NCBI GenBank assembly: GCA_013399305.1
Contig: VXAI01000243.1
Location: 803,873 to 867,872, forward strand
DNA: 64,000 nucleotides
Direction of reading: 5' to 3'
Source of the DNA: Rostratula benghalensis
Taxonomy: Eukaryota > Chordata > Aves > Charadriiformes > Rostratulidae
Under the pieces are notes generated by a model that saw only the letters and a program-made list of their open reading frames with translations, was not told the DNA's origin and ran no database searches. Shown here piece by piece: positions 49,706 through 60,855 of this stretch. How positions within the stretch are numbered: position 1 is the first letter of the stretch; each line of letters starts with the position of its first letter. Position numbers and translations under genes: made by a program.

Positions 49706-50096
49706 NNNNNNNNNNNNNNNNNNNNNNNNNNNNNNNNNNNNNNNNNNNNNNNNNNNNNNNNNNNNNNNNNNNNNNNNNNNNNNNNNNNNNNNNNNNNNNN
49801 NNNNNNNNNNNNNNNNNNNNNNNNNNNNNNNNNNNNNNNNNNNNNNNNNNNNNNNNNNNNNNNNNNNNNNNNNNNNNNNNNNNNNNNNNNNNNNNNNNNN
49901 NNNNNNNNNNNNNNNNNNNNNNNNNNNNNNNNNNNNNNNNNNNNNNNNNNNNNNNNNNNNNNNNNNNNNNNNNNNNNNNNNNNNNNNNNNNNNNNNNNNN
50001 NNNNNNNNNNNNNNNNNNNNNNNNNNNNNNNNNNNNNNNNNNNNNNNNNNNNNNNNNNNNNNNNNNNNNNNNNNNNNNNNNNNNNNNNNNNNNNNN
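49706..50096. other. Assembly gap (391 N)
   Basis: A run of 391 unknown bases. Left of it the sequence is extremely GC-rich and right of it is poly-T, so the missing part is probably the GC-rich core of the promoter and first-exon region, a kind of sequence often lost in assemblies. The true size may differ. Confidence 1.
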
Positions 50097-50200
50097 TTTT
50101 GTTTTTTTTTTTTTTTCTGGTTGCTTCATAGCAGATTTTTTAGAAATGGACTTTTTCAGAAGCGACTTTGGGGAGACAGGTTGCTGTTCCACTGGTACAA
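50097..50200 (-). other. Lysine-rich coding-like segment beside the gap (unidentified)
   Basis: On the minus strand, after CATATTTTTCAG, which looks like a splice acceptor, there is an open frame of 34 codons that reaches the gap. It reads VPVEQQPVSPKSLLKKS, then SISKKSAMKQPEKKKK. The composition (Ser/Lys/Pro, many KKS) looks more like a basic tail or linker exon than random sequence. The frame upstream is open only back to a TAA near the previous 30 codons. I do not recognise the protein. The final lysines come from a poly-A run and may be trivial. It could be an exon of a gene upstream of GAB3, or chance. Confidence 0.25.
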
Positions 50201-50409
50201 CTGAAAAATATGACCACAGAGTGCATAAACATAGCTGATATCCTTGGAATTAGTGCCTCTCACCAGGGTGGGAAACTCCAGGCTTGTCAAGGACGGGGCA
50301 GCTTTGTGTTCATTTTTAAGAAGTTGCTCATAACTTTGCCTTAGATTTAAAGTGGACGCAGTGATCCTTCACTGGCTTTTATGAGTCTGTAATTTCTGAG
50401 GAGTCTCCT

Positions 50410-50482
50410 ATGGCTCTGCTTCGGCGCAGCACCCGTGGTGGAACCCGGCGCTGCACGGTGGGCTCGGCAGTGTTAGGCCTGG
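50410..50482 (+). other. Possible plus-strand first exon in a CpG patch
   Basis: An ATG at 50410 opens a frame MALLRRSTRGGTRRC, then TVGSAVLGLG, rich in Arg, Ser and Thr with no acidic residue, like a mitochondrial targeting peptide. It coincides with a small CpG cluster (CTTCGGCGCAGC, CCCGGCGCTGCACGG). A good donor, CTGG|GTGAGAG or CTG|GGTGAG, follows at about 50482. No downstream exon was recognised and it may be chance. Confidence 0.2.
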
Positions 50483-50666
50483 GTGAGAGTTTCACGTTGT
50501 CACAGAATTTTTCACAGCTGTGCTGGAGTGCTTCGACAGGGCAGGCTGACAATGGCTTGCAGCATCACTGCTGGAATCCGGAAAACTGGAAACCAAGCTT
50601 GGGTTTATTTTTTCAAGATTTAAGAAAATGTGGCAATAAGCATTTTAGTATATGTACTATAAATTA

Positions 50667-50689
50667 CATATAATATATACATATATATT
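50667..50689. repeat. TA-rich low-complexity stretch
   Basis: ACATATAATATATACATATA and adjoining TATTC, a short degenerate TA dinucleotide tract. Confidence 0.8.
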
Positions 50690-53600
50690 CCATCTACATT
50701 TACATAACAATATCAATAAATCTGTATAAACTCCTGCATCTTTGCTGCTAGTACTTTACATTATCTCTGGTCTTAAAAGAATTTACCATAAATGAAAACT
50801 GTCATGGATAAACTGTAAGCATTTCATTTCAAATGTGCTCTGAGTTCTCTAGATAGATAGGTTTTTGTTTGAGGGTGACTTTCATGCAGCCTTGCAATAT
50901 TATTTAATTCCCAACCTGACATGCTACTACCACCTTCATTCAGCTCCACATATCCTTTATCCACGGTAATGTTTTAACAACTTCACATGTTAAATAACAA
51001 GTTTGTGAACAAGGCTTTGTAACACTTCTCCTTGCAGAGATGAATCCAGCTATGGGACTTATTTAGGGAAGGAAAGTCACACTTTCCTTCCACATGTGAC
51101 TTGACTGTGTCACTCTGACAGATTTGATAGCCTTAAACCTGAAGGCTTTAAAACATTAGTCTGCCAAAATAAAATGAATTGTGATATACTTCATGTGTCA
51201 TCCCTACAGTGTGATAACAATACCCATTTTTTACTGGATCACTCTTCAGGCAGAGGGTTCCCCGACAGGTTCCTTGTGCAGCTGCATAACCACTTGCATC
51301 AAGGCAGCAGAGGAGATGGGGAGGAGGCAGAACAGGGTCGTGAGGAACCTGGGTGGCCAAACAGATCTAAACACTGAGCACCAAACCACAGCCTTAAAGA
51401 GAGCTCTGGCTCCATTTTTGCTTGCAGTAGTTAATAGCGCTGCTTGAATCACCAGTTAGCCCCCATCTCCTAAGCCACTTGTCCCTGCCCTTCTGCCATC
51501 TCTTCCAGCACACAGGCACAGAATATTGTGTGGCTACAGGGTGAACTAAATCAGAAAACTGACTGTCTGGAAACGAATGAGTCAGAAAAAAGAGAGATTG
51601 TTTTCCAGCCGGATCGGGATTATTTTTCTGATTTGATCAATGCTATGGCCTACTACACACTCATACCTGGCCAACAGAGGGGGTGAATCAGGGGTCGTAA
51701 TAAGAAATCAGCATTTGCTTAAATTGGCACTTCTGCCCCCCAAAATGCGGGCTGAGTGGTAGCCATGGTGACTGGGAGGGGTACATTGATTCTGTTCCCT
51801 GCTAGATGTGTCGCTCCACTGTCACACAGCTCCTGTCCTCACTGCTGGAATGGCTCAGTTGCTTGTGAAGCACCTGCCGAACTGCTTGCCTGTTTGCAGC
51901 TCAGCACATTCAGAACAAATAAAATCTGTGCCAGTTTGCTTATGGTGCCAGTAGCCTCAGGGGAAAGACAGGAAGCCAGAAATCATAATTAAGCAGAGCA
52001 TGTGGGGGTTAAGGTGTTTGTTATGAAAGCTGCTGTACCACCTTGGTATTTGTGCTCCAAATTTTAAAAGGGCAAATAAAGTTATGTTCTTATCCTAATG
52101 GTTTTCATTGTGCTGATAATGTGTCACTCACATATGTGTTTGAAAATAGCAGGCTTAAAGACAAATAGTATGTAGCCCTGATGGAAGAAGTGGGATTTTA
52201 CTTTTGTCCTGCTCCATGCACAAATTTTTCAACCACTTTTAAATTATAAAATTCTTTACTTAAATCCTCATTGTGATAGTGAATCACAGGGTCTTTGTTT
52301 CAAAAATCTTACAGTTGAGGACATACGTAGAGAATGAGATCAGTTTGGAAACAGAATAGAAAGTGAAGGGAAAGAAGAGCAAAGGAAAATTGATTCTGGC
52401 TGAAGATTTCTGCAAACCCCTTTGGGGTTCTATTTTAGTACCCACTTTTGCATTTATCCTTTAGCATTTAGTTTCGGACTTCAAGTATTCTTTGAATATA
52501 TATGCTGAAATCACTGGCAAAACCCAATTAGAAGAAAGTAAAAGTAAAAATTATTTTCCTAATATTACTGCAATGCTGAAAGGCTTGAAAGTGTAGAATT
52601 ACACATTTGCTTAGGTTTATTTGTCTTGCTTTTTAAGCTTTATTTTATACATAGTTGAAAGGGACTGGGTTGTGCTTGGCAACAGTAATACCAGCCAATG
52701 GTGCCTGTGTCTCCAAATCTGCTGCAGGGAGAGCTATGGGAATGTTCTTAAAAATGACTGACCACTGAAAAAACTCAAAGGGAAATGACTTGCAGTTAGG
52801 ATAAAATTATCTTTCTTTCTATATGAGATCAGAGACAGTCTTAGCAAATCTTCAAAGACTGGCAAGAGAGAGTTTTTGTCTTGATGTGACACTTCCTAGA
52901 ATAAAGTCATAAGCTGAGAGCCTTCATGGTTATGAACTGTAGACATAATTACAAAGAAAGTACAAATAAATAAAATGTAAAACATAAAATTGAAACCCTA
53001 GAAGGTAAAATAATTCTCCATTCTACACATAATGTACAGGTCACTCATGTTCTGATAGGTCTTAATCAAATTTCAAGAATCTGTCTTTATTTGGATCATG
53101 TCAGAGTGTTTGTCCTCACCAGACTAACCTCTTAGGTGCTACTAGCAAATATCAGAGTAAGCATGTTCAGTTTGCCCCTGAATGGCAACCCACCCACATC
53201 AGCCAAATACCTAAGAAGAGTTCTCTGCTTGTCATGAAAGTACTGGTATACTCCTCTCCCTTCCTAACGTAGGCTACTGATGTTTCAGGAAAAAACAACA
53301 CTTGACTATTAATAAAACAGAAAAGAACAAATGTGCTAATTGAGGATGGGAAGCATAAGGAGGGTTTATTTTGTTCATAATTTTATAGGTATCAAAGCAG
53401 GAAGAGACACTGGAGTTATCTAGACTGGCATTCCCACAAGCATACGTTTTTCACAGAATCTAGCCCCACATTTAATTTACAAAACCTCAACCGTGAAGGT
53501 TGAGGTGCACGCAAGAGACAGTCCTAGCCCTGGGAGAACAGCCCTTTTCTCTCATCTAGTGACTGATCCCTGTTTACATATGGAGCTCGCACCACACTTA

Positions 53601-55742
53601 CTCAGCAAAATGCTAACGTGCCTCTGCAGCATTCCCACAGCAAGCAGAAAAGCCCAGCACCACAAAAAGACATGACACAGTATATACGTTCCAGCTGTTC
53701 CTGACACTTACCACTCTGCTCCCCCCTGCAGACAAATATTTCACTCTCTTCCCATTCACAAGGACAAATTCAGCAAAGTCACAGGGAGTAATTCAACCCC
53801 TTCTCTTCCTTCCAGTAGCCTGTCCTCACCATACAAATCAGGTCTAATAGAGAAAAGCACACAGATCATCAGAGCAGCATCACTTGCTGTTGCTTAAACA
53901 ATTAACTACAAAAATTGGAGCCTGACCACTAGCATAGAACGATGCCAGCCCAGTCTGCACTACACTGCTCAGCTGATGAATACATTCTGCCTGAACTGGG
54001 CCACATCCTCAGTCACCCAGAGGCTCTCAGTGGCAGTGGGACACAACGGTCCGATACCTGCTTTTGAAGCAGGAGCCACTGTGGAAATAAAAAAAAAAAA
54101 GAAAACAGACAGTTGAACGTTGCTGTGGTTTCGCTCCAGGAAGTATATGAACTATGTAAGCTGCAAGTGGGTATGGCCTTTATTGTTATGGACAGGGCAG
54201 AATCTAATTTTACCAAAAGCGCTCATGACACATAGGGTTCAGAACGCTGTCAATCCATTTCAGAAAGCAGACCAATGCCCTCTGGCACTGACCTCCCCTG
54301 GCAAACAGCAGCAGGCATTCAGCATCTCATAGGAAAGTCTCCCGTTCAGGAAGGTAATTGGTGGGAGAGCTGGTGTTGGCTGAGTAGCCTATATATTCAC
54401 AAATGTACAACTGCTTTTTTCTAAAGTGGGGGTGGTAACAAGCAGAGCCCCACTTTGGTATGAACCTCAGGCCTGGCACTTTTGCCAGAAGATAGGTTTC
54501 TCTCTTCTTTGTCATCCAGGGAAACACCCCTTAAAAATTGCGCTTTTGCTACTTTTAAGCCTCTCTTTGTAGATTAGTAAACAATCTTATGATGTCTGCA
54601 CAGCTGGTCAAGCTGGTACTGGCTGCTACTCTCTACATGTGCATCAGTATTAACCCTCTTCTGAGGATTTCCTTGTGGGGTAATTTTATTAATGGCCCCT
54701 CAAGGTCAGCAAATAATCCTTGAGGCTGAGGGAGGAAATACAGAAGTAGAGAAGACGGCTTTTTTTAAAGAGCCAACAATTCTTTTCTGATTGTCTTAGT
54801 TACTTTTAAATGCTAAGGAAAATCTACTTCCTTTTTCACATAGAACAATGATGAATACTGCTCAGCCCATGTGTGAGATGTGTGATTAACTTTATATGGG
54901 AATTTAGAGGAATTTACCTGTGCACAGCTGATGGATTCTGGTGGTATGACAGTCAATTCCGGAACACTCAGAAATCCAAAGTAATCTATTTAACATCGAG
55001 ATTATAACATGTCTTTTCTAAATCAGAAATAGCAAATTATTTTAAAATTTTAATTTTAATCTCCCAAAAGTGAGGATTTGCTGAAACCAGTTTACACTAA
55101 ACTATCTGGAGCAGCTTGAAGTTTGGATGTGAAGCTTAAAGAAAGGTCTCAAGAAGGCCTGCAGAGACAGATGGGAAAAGAAGTCTGTAGTTTTAGGTTT
55201 AAGTGAAAAAAAAAATCTACCTAGATATTTTCAGAATCACAAATGTAGAAGGCTTGTCATGAAGTGCAGGATGGGTCTTGGCTTCCATTAAAAATTCTTA
55301 CTGAGACCAGAGAACACTCCAGAGTGATGAGAAAATGAACACAGGAAATTTAATGCGGGACACTGTCTGCCTCTGTTCTCTGTGTTGCCCCAAACCACAT
55401 TACTCAGAGCTACAGGAACCCTACATCTTACATTATGATTTGTGAGACATTTTCATGCAGATGGAAAAACAGTGGGTGAAACAGACCTCGTCCCCTTCTA
55501 GGTAATTGAAGGAAAAATGAAGTACTACGTTATTTAATTATGATTGAGTTGAGGGTATTACAGCAAACAGACTAGATTTCTGAACTCTATGTGTAAAAAG
55601 TTGCCCCCTGTAAAGAATGTAAATGCAGGAAAGGAAGAATTGTTCTGGTGGCAGCTGTGTGCTTGAGACTGTTACAAAAAAGGAAGAAGCATTACAGGAT
55701 GAGGAAGAAAGAAGGCCCAGGCAGTCAGGGAAGCAAAATAGC

Positions 55743-55766
55743 AAAAAAAAAAAAAAAAAAAAAAAA
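55743..55766. repeat. Poly-A tract (24)
   Basis: An uninterrupted A run. The preceding 150 bases are purine-rich (AGGAAGAAGC, GAGGAAGAAAGAAGG) and do not look like a known retrotransposed transcript. Confidence 0.9.
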
Positions 55767-56930
55767 TGGGGGAGCAAGGGGAAAGGCAGAAAGAGGTTCT
55801 ATAAAGGCTAGGATAAACCTAAAACCAGCTTCTCTAGTTTAACAGGTCCTCCAGCAGAAATGGATAGCACTCTGGAAAACAACAGGTTCAGTCTAGTTTT
55901 CCACAGTGAGTGGATGCTGGCAAGTAAAGATGGATAAAAAGGACAGGATAAAGTATTTTCACAGCACGATAAACCCTGTGGCAACTGTCATGATGGCTTT
56001 TGGCTTATGTGATACATCTGCCATGTATGCAAGGCTCGTGAAGGCAGTACTTCACAGTGTCCTGCACTTTTCCTGTATTGAAAGGAAATCCTGGTGCATG
56101 CTAAAACCTTTGAACAAGAACTATTACATTTAGAAAGAGTCTGTGATGAGCTTAGGGATAATAGTGTGAAATCAAACCCACAGAAACATGCTTTTGCTTA
56201 AGAAAGAGATCATTTATCTGGAGCAGAGAATTTGTGAAGAAAGAATTTCAACAGCCATCAAAGAGAGATAAAAGCAGTGGCCTGCTTCCTGGATGCTCAT
56301 AAATATTCAAAATTTTGTTAAGATTCTGTCTTCCTTTATGGGGAGGCTATTTACAGATTTTCAATATCACAATACCACTGCATAGGCTAGAGGAGAAAAG
56401 GATGCCATTGCAGTGAGCAGCAAAGTATGCTTCAAATTATTTCAGCTGGAAAAAATCCCCTCTTTTAACAGCTTTTGCTTTGATCTAAAATAATTTCTAA
56501 AATGCTATTCACGTTCAACAAAAGTAGGCTCTTCTAGTCAGGGGCTCTCTTGACACAACACTCCTGGTTTTGGCAAAGTTGGAGCTTATTACACCAGGAA
56601 TTATTGCATGACCTCCAGAGGAATCCCTGATCTAAACCTGCGTGACATGGGCAGAAGCTGGAGTTCACCACAGAACACATAATTGTAACACTGTTTATTA
56701 AAGTCTGTTTTATGGTAGTTTAAACTGATACAAATTAGTGTGGCAGCAATCCCACCCTCCATCTTGCTGTGTCTCTGTTTCCCTGCTGTACTGGCACCAG
56801 CACTGGTGTGTGGGCAGTTGCCTTGTTTTGCTGTGTTGTCTGAGAGAAAACCAGTAACTCTCTTTGCTGGGCTCAATTTTTGACTTTTTAGAACCTTGAA
56901 CTAACCAACTGTTCACCTACAGAAACACCA

Positions 56931-57562
56931 GTGACAGTGCAATGTTGTCGCCAAGAGGGCAAATGGAATCCTGGGCTGGACAGAGAAGACTGTGGCCAGT
57001 AGGTCGAGGGAGGTCATTCTCCCCCTTTACCTGACACCCGTGAGGCCACGACTGGAATATTGTGTCCAGTTTTGGGCTCCCCAGTTCAAGAGAGACAGGG
57101 AACCACTGGAGAGAGTCCAGCACAGGGCAACAAAGATGACTGAGAGATTGGAGCATCTCCCTTATGAGGAAAGGCTGAGAGAGCTGGGAATCCTTAGCCT
57201 GGAGAAGAGAAGGCTGAGGGGAGACCTTATTAATGCCTACAAGTGTCTGAAGGCTGGGTTGAAGGAGGATGGAGCCAGACTCTTTTCAGTGGTTCCCAGT
57301 GACAGGACAAGGGGCAATGGGCACAAGCTTGAAGCTGGAAGTTCCATTCAAATATTTGAAAAAACTTCTTTACAGTGAGGGTGACAGGGCACTAGAAGAG
57401 GCTGCCCAGGGAGGTTTGGGAGTCCCCTTCTCTGCAGATTTTCAGGTCCCACCTGGATGCAGTCCTGAGTGATGTGCTCCAGGCAATCCTGCTTTCCCTG
57501 GGGAGTTGGACTGGATGATCTCTAGAGGTCCCCTCCAGCGCTGAAAATTCCATGACAATTCT
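56931..57562 (+). mobile_element. CR1 LINE fragment with open end of ORF2
   Basis: This is a roughly 630-base CR1 copy in plus orientation. It encodes the conserved C-terminal part of ORF2: an uninterrupted frame at 56992-57378 reads [34 protein letters not shown], then [19 protein letters not shown], matching the familiar [11 protein letters not shown] and [14 protein letters not shown] blocks of CR1. The 3' UTR follows with GGCACTAGAAGAGGCTGCCC, GATTTTCAGGTCCCACCTGG, GGATGATCTCTAGAGGTCCC and a degraded end CATGACAATTCTGTGAC. The 5' part of the element is missing. The 3' end variant differs from that at 17545 and 39286, so it is another subfamily. Confidence 0.93.
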
Positions 57563-60500
57563 GTGACAAAGTGCAAGGGGTCAGAAACACAGAAACATGG
57601 TGTGGGGAGAAGGAGTCACTATGTTCAATTTCAGGGTTGCTAAGGACTAACGGTATCCATATAGGCAATTAAGGTAGCATTGCAGTAAGTTCCTGATGAG
57701 GCTCAGTAAATGAACACATTCTAATGTGATCACATAAACCTGGCTCATCACATCCATGAAGAGATGACAGCTTTCATAATTTACCAAACTGTTCATGGCT
57801 TTCCCACTGAGAAAATCAATACACAGCCAAAAAAAAAAAAAAAAAAAAAAAAGTGGATACCCAATGAAAAAATATTTAGCAAAAAACCTGTATGGTTGGG
57901 AAATGCAGCCATGTTAGAAGCCTTTGCGGTATCACAGTAAAGCTAAAACTTGGAATTAAAAATGCAATATTGTATAGAACATGGGAAAAACCCCAATAAA
58001 TATTTGTATGGCTATCAGCTTTTTGAAACACATACACAGGAGACATTAGCTATTTTGTTATAGTTTTCAATGCTGAACCAGGTCTTGTGTTTCTAAAACC
58101 CAGTGGCAACTCCAGAGACCATCTGTTGGGTAAAATGAAAACTTGGTACAGAAAGCTGGTGTGTGAATATGAAGCCTGCACCAAAAAAAAAAAAAATAAT
58201 CCCCAAACCCATCAACAGAAAAACCCCAAGCCCCCAAAGCCCTTTTTTTCCCCCTGTAAGAATACTTAATGTCAAGCCTAATAGAGTGCTTGTGTCTGTA
58301 ACCAAGGCAGAATCAGGCAATCACTTATTTGTAGCCATGAACCACATCACACAGGAGCTGGACTGCTCTCATCTGCTCAGCTGCCACAAAGCTCTGCGGC
58401 AGCGGACACCCTCGGAAACTCCATCTTCAGCCCAACCTGGGTTACAAAGGAATGATGCATAAGCCAAGAGCTCATTTTAGAAGTAATTTCTATATTGTAA
58501 ACTCCAGAGGAGGAGACCTCGGTTTCTTTCTAATCCTACTAGAAAGGAAAAAAATCCGGAATCCTGAAGTGGATAACCTTTGGAAGGGAATCTATAAAAT
58601 ACAGATCTGAATGAAACAGGGCTGCACAGTTAAGGGCAAGAATGCACAGAATTGTGCCACTGGGCACAACCAAAGTTACTTGCAGGGACATAACCAGTGA
58701 TGTATGAATAGCGGCAGCATTTCCGAATTCTCAGCAACAGAACATGTGAAAACAGAAGCTGGCAGAGACAGTTTCTCTGCCAAACAAGCCACTCTAGCCA
58801 GGCAGCAGACTTCACAGAATCACCAGAACTTATTTCTTCACTGAAAGAAGTCCTTCCTAGGGAGATCTGGAAAAGAGCTTCTCCGTACAATGTTCTCCTT
58901 TAAGTTAGGCCAAATGAGGGAGCAGTTAAATAGTCAAGACGACTTAAACAATAGGAGGCATTTGTTAAACCACAGGCCACAGGTAAAACTGTGCACAAGA
59001 TGTGTGGCAGCAGGTTTTCATCTTCTGAGTTGACTTGAAAACCAAGAGACAGAGATAGTGGTGGTAGATGAAATTTTATTATGTGCCAGGGAGTGAAGTT
59101 AGTCCAGGTTTACTCACATCACAGCAGCCAGCTGTTGCTGGAAGGGAGGCCTTGCTCTCCTTCCTGCCCCTAGCTATCAACTCTTCCCACACTTTCCTTG
59201 TATCACTTCTGTCATTTTTATGACCTGTCTGCAAGTCTGTTTACAGCATTAAACCAGTAGAAAAATTATAAAAGATGGGAAATAGTTGTCTGCTGGGTGA
59301 GTCTTGCAGATGTTGCTCACCTTATGTTAGGATAAATAGCACTGTTTGCAAGGGACAGTACAGAGCAAGACCCCACCTGGAGAAGGGTAGCGAGACCACC
59401 GTTTCAGACTGCAGTTAGATTGGCTGTGTTGTAAACTACATTTGAGAAGAAATGAGAGAGGCAGAAACACCATGAAACAAGACAAAGGAGATACAAAGAA
59501 ATGCCAGACATATTCATAGGAGCCTTTATGAACACCAGAAAAAGCCTAGGGAGAGGTGTTTGAGAGCAGTACTGTCTGGAAGAGACTTGAGATACAGACA
59601 AGGAAAATATTGCCTATTTTCTGCTGTTAAGACATGTATGATTTTGGAAGCAGTCTGAGTGTACCAACAGGCTTCAATAATCCTGGCCAGCCTTATCTGG
59701 GGCCTTTATTCACACTCCCTGCCCATAGGCCAGGAGACTTGTTTGGGCTCAGCCCTGGACCTCCAGTCCCTGCTTCAGTTGTGCTGTAGAAGGACCAGTC
59801 TTCAGCTCAGCTTAATGTTGGACCTGCCTGCTGATCATCAGACTGTGCCTGATCCTAGTTGCCCTCATCAGATGTGACTCTGACCTGTGGATTGGCCAGA
59901 CCTTGGAGCTGTTTTGTTACCACAAACTCACCTGGTGATCTGGACTGTTGATAGAGCCTGTCTAATGTTTCTAGACCTTAAAGGGTCTCCTGCCCCCCCC
60001 AGACAGGGAATCTCTAAGTGTCCTTGGGCCCTGAGCACTTGGTTCCTCAGCCCTGTCATCAATGTCCTTTTAACCAAGGCAACTGTGAAATTGAACCAGT
60101 TAACAATTGAGATGAAAAGAGAAGTATTTAATGTAAACAATATCTAAATAGCAACACTTGATATAAGCAATTTACACAAGACCTTAACACTGCAGTCAGG
60201 GTAACATGTGGTTAGTGTATTGTGGTTGCTCACACTTGGGCTAGGCTAAGGCAGGTAGGTGATGACTATGCAAGTCAACTCAAAACCACCTCAGAGATAG
60301 CACCTTTGTTACTCCCAGAAGCTGTTTGTGTCCAAGCTACAAAGCTGTTTATGGCTTACAGCCAGCGTCTTTTACATGGTTCTGGTTTAAGTTCATCGCT
60401 AGTACATTTAAGGTAGAAATGAGTAGCAGAGTAAATGTGGATTTCAGACTTTGGCGTTTAATGGAGAGCCTCCTGAATGCTCACAAGGGAGTGAACAGAT

Positions 60501-60574
60501 CCCAAAGTCAGAGGTTACTGCCTAGCCAAGGTGCTTCTCAACAAGATGCTTTTGCCGTTGTGAGGTAATGGTCC
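57563..60574. other. Intergenic stretch without a recognised gene
   Basis: About 3 kb. Poly-A runs lie at 57829-57852 (24) and 58182-58195. From 59.7 to 60.0 kb the plus strand repeats words like GGACCT, GACCTG and TGATC in a CT-rich context, which could be an old degenerate repeat. No gene seen. Confidence 0.5.
57829..57852. repeat. Poly-A tract (24)
   Basis: An uninterrupted A run after CAATACACAGCC. No retrogene is recognisable before it. Confidence 0.9.
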
Positions 60575-60855
60575 CCATTCTCAGTGACAGGCAATAATAG
60601 GACAAGGGGCAATGGGTGCAAGCTGGAACATAGGATGTTCCACTTAAATATGAGGAAAAACTTCTTCACGGTGAGGGAACACTGGAACGAGCTGCTCAGA
60701 GAGGTTGTGGAGTCTCCATCTCTGGACACATTCAAAACCTGCCTGGACATGTTCCTGTGTGGCCTGCTCTGGGTGTTCCTGCTCTGGCAGGGGGATTGGA
60801 CTGGATGATCTTTCAAGGTCCCTTCCAATCCCTGATAGTCTGTGATTCTGTAAAG
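60575..60855 (+). mobile_element. CR1 LINE 3' fragment
   Basis: It contains AATAGGACAAGGGGCAATGG, TATGAGGAAAAACTTCTTC, GGTGAGGGAACACTGGAACG, GCTCAGAGAGGTTGTGGAG, CTCTGGCAGGGGGATTGG, then GATGATCTTTCAAGGTCCC and TGATAGTCTGTGATTCTG. This is a CR1 3' end of about 280 bases in plus orientation, related to the copy at 56931. The part of ORF2 left is very short and not coding. Confidence 0.9.

Larger units (their letters stand above)
50201..56930. other. Region upstream of GAB3 without a recognised gene
   Basis: About 6.7 kb. A small CpG patch lies at 50420-50475. An AT-rich TA-repeat-like stretch is at 50667-50689. A poly-A of 24 is at 55743-55766. Open frames are short and unrecognised. In human the GAB3 neighbour on this side is DKC1, but none of its conserved sequence is visible here. 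Confidence 0.55.

Noticed and set aside
54119..54140. TGCTGTGGTTTCGCTCCAGG as another LTR terminus
   Set aside because: The match is short, with no second end, TATA box or target duplication nearby.
55600..55766. Poly-A tract as the tail of a processed pseudogene
   Set aside because: No similarity to a coding transcript before the tract and no flanking duplication visible.
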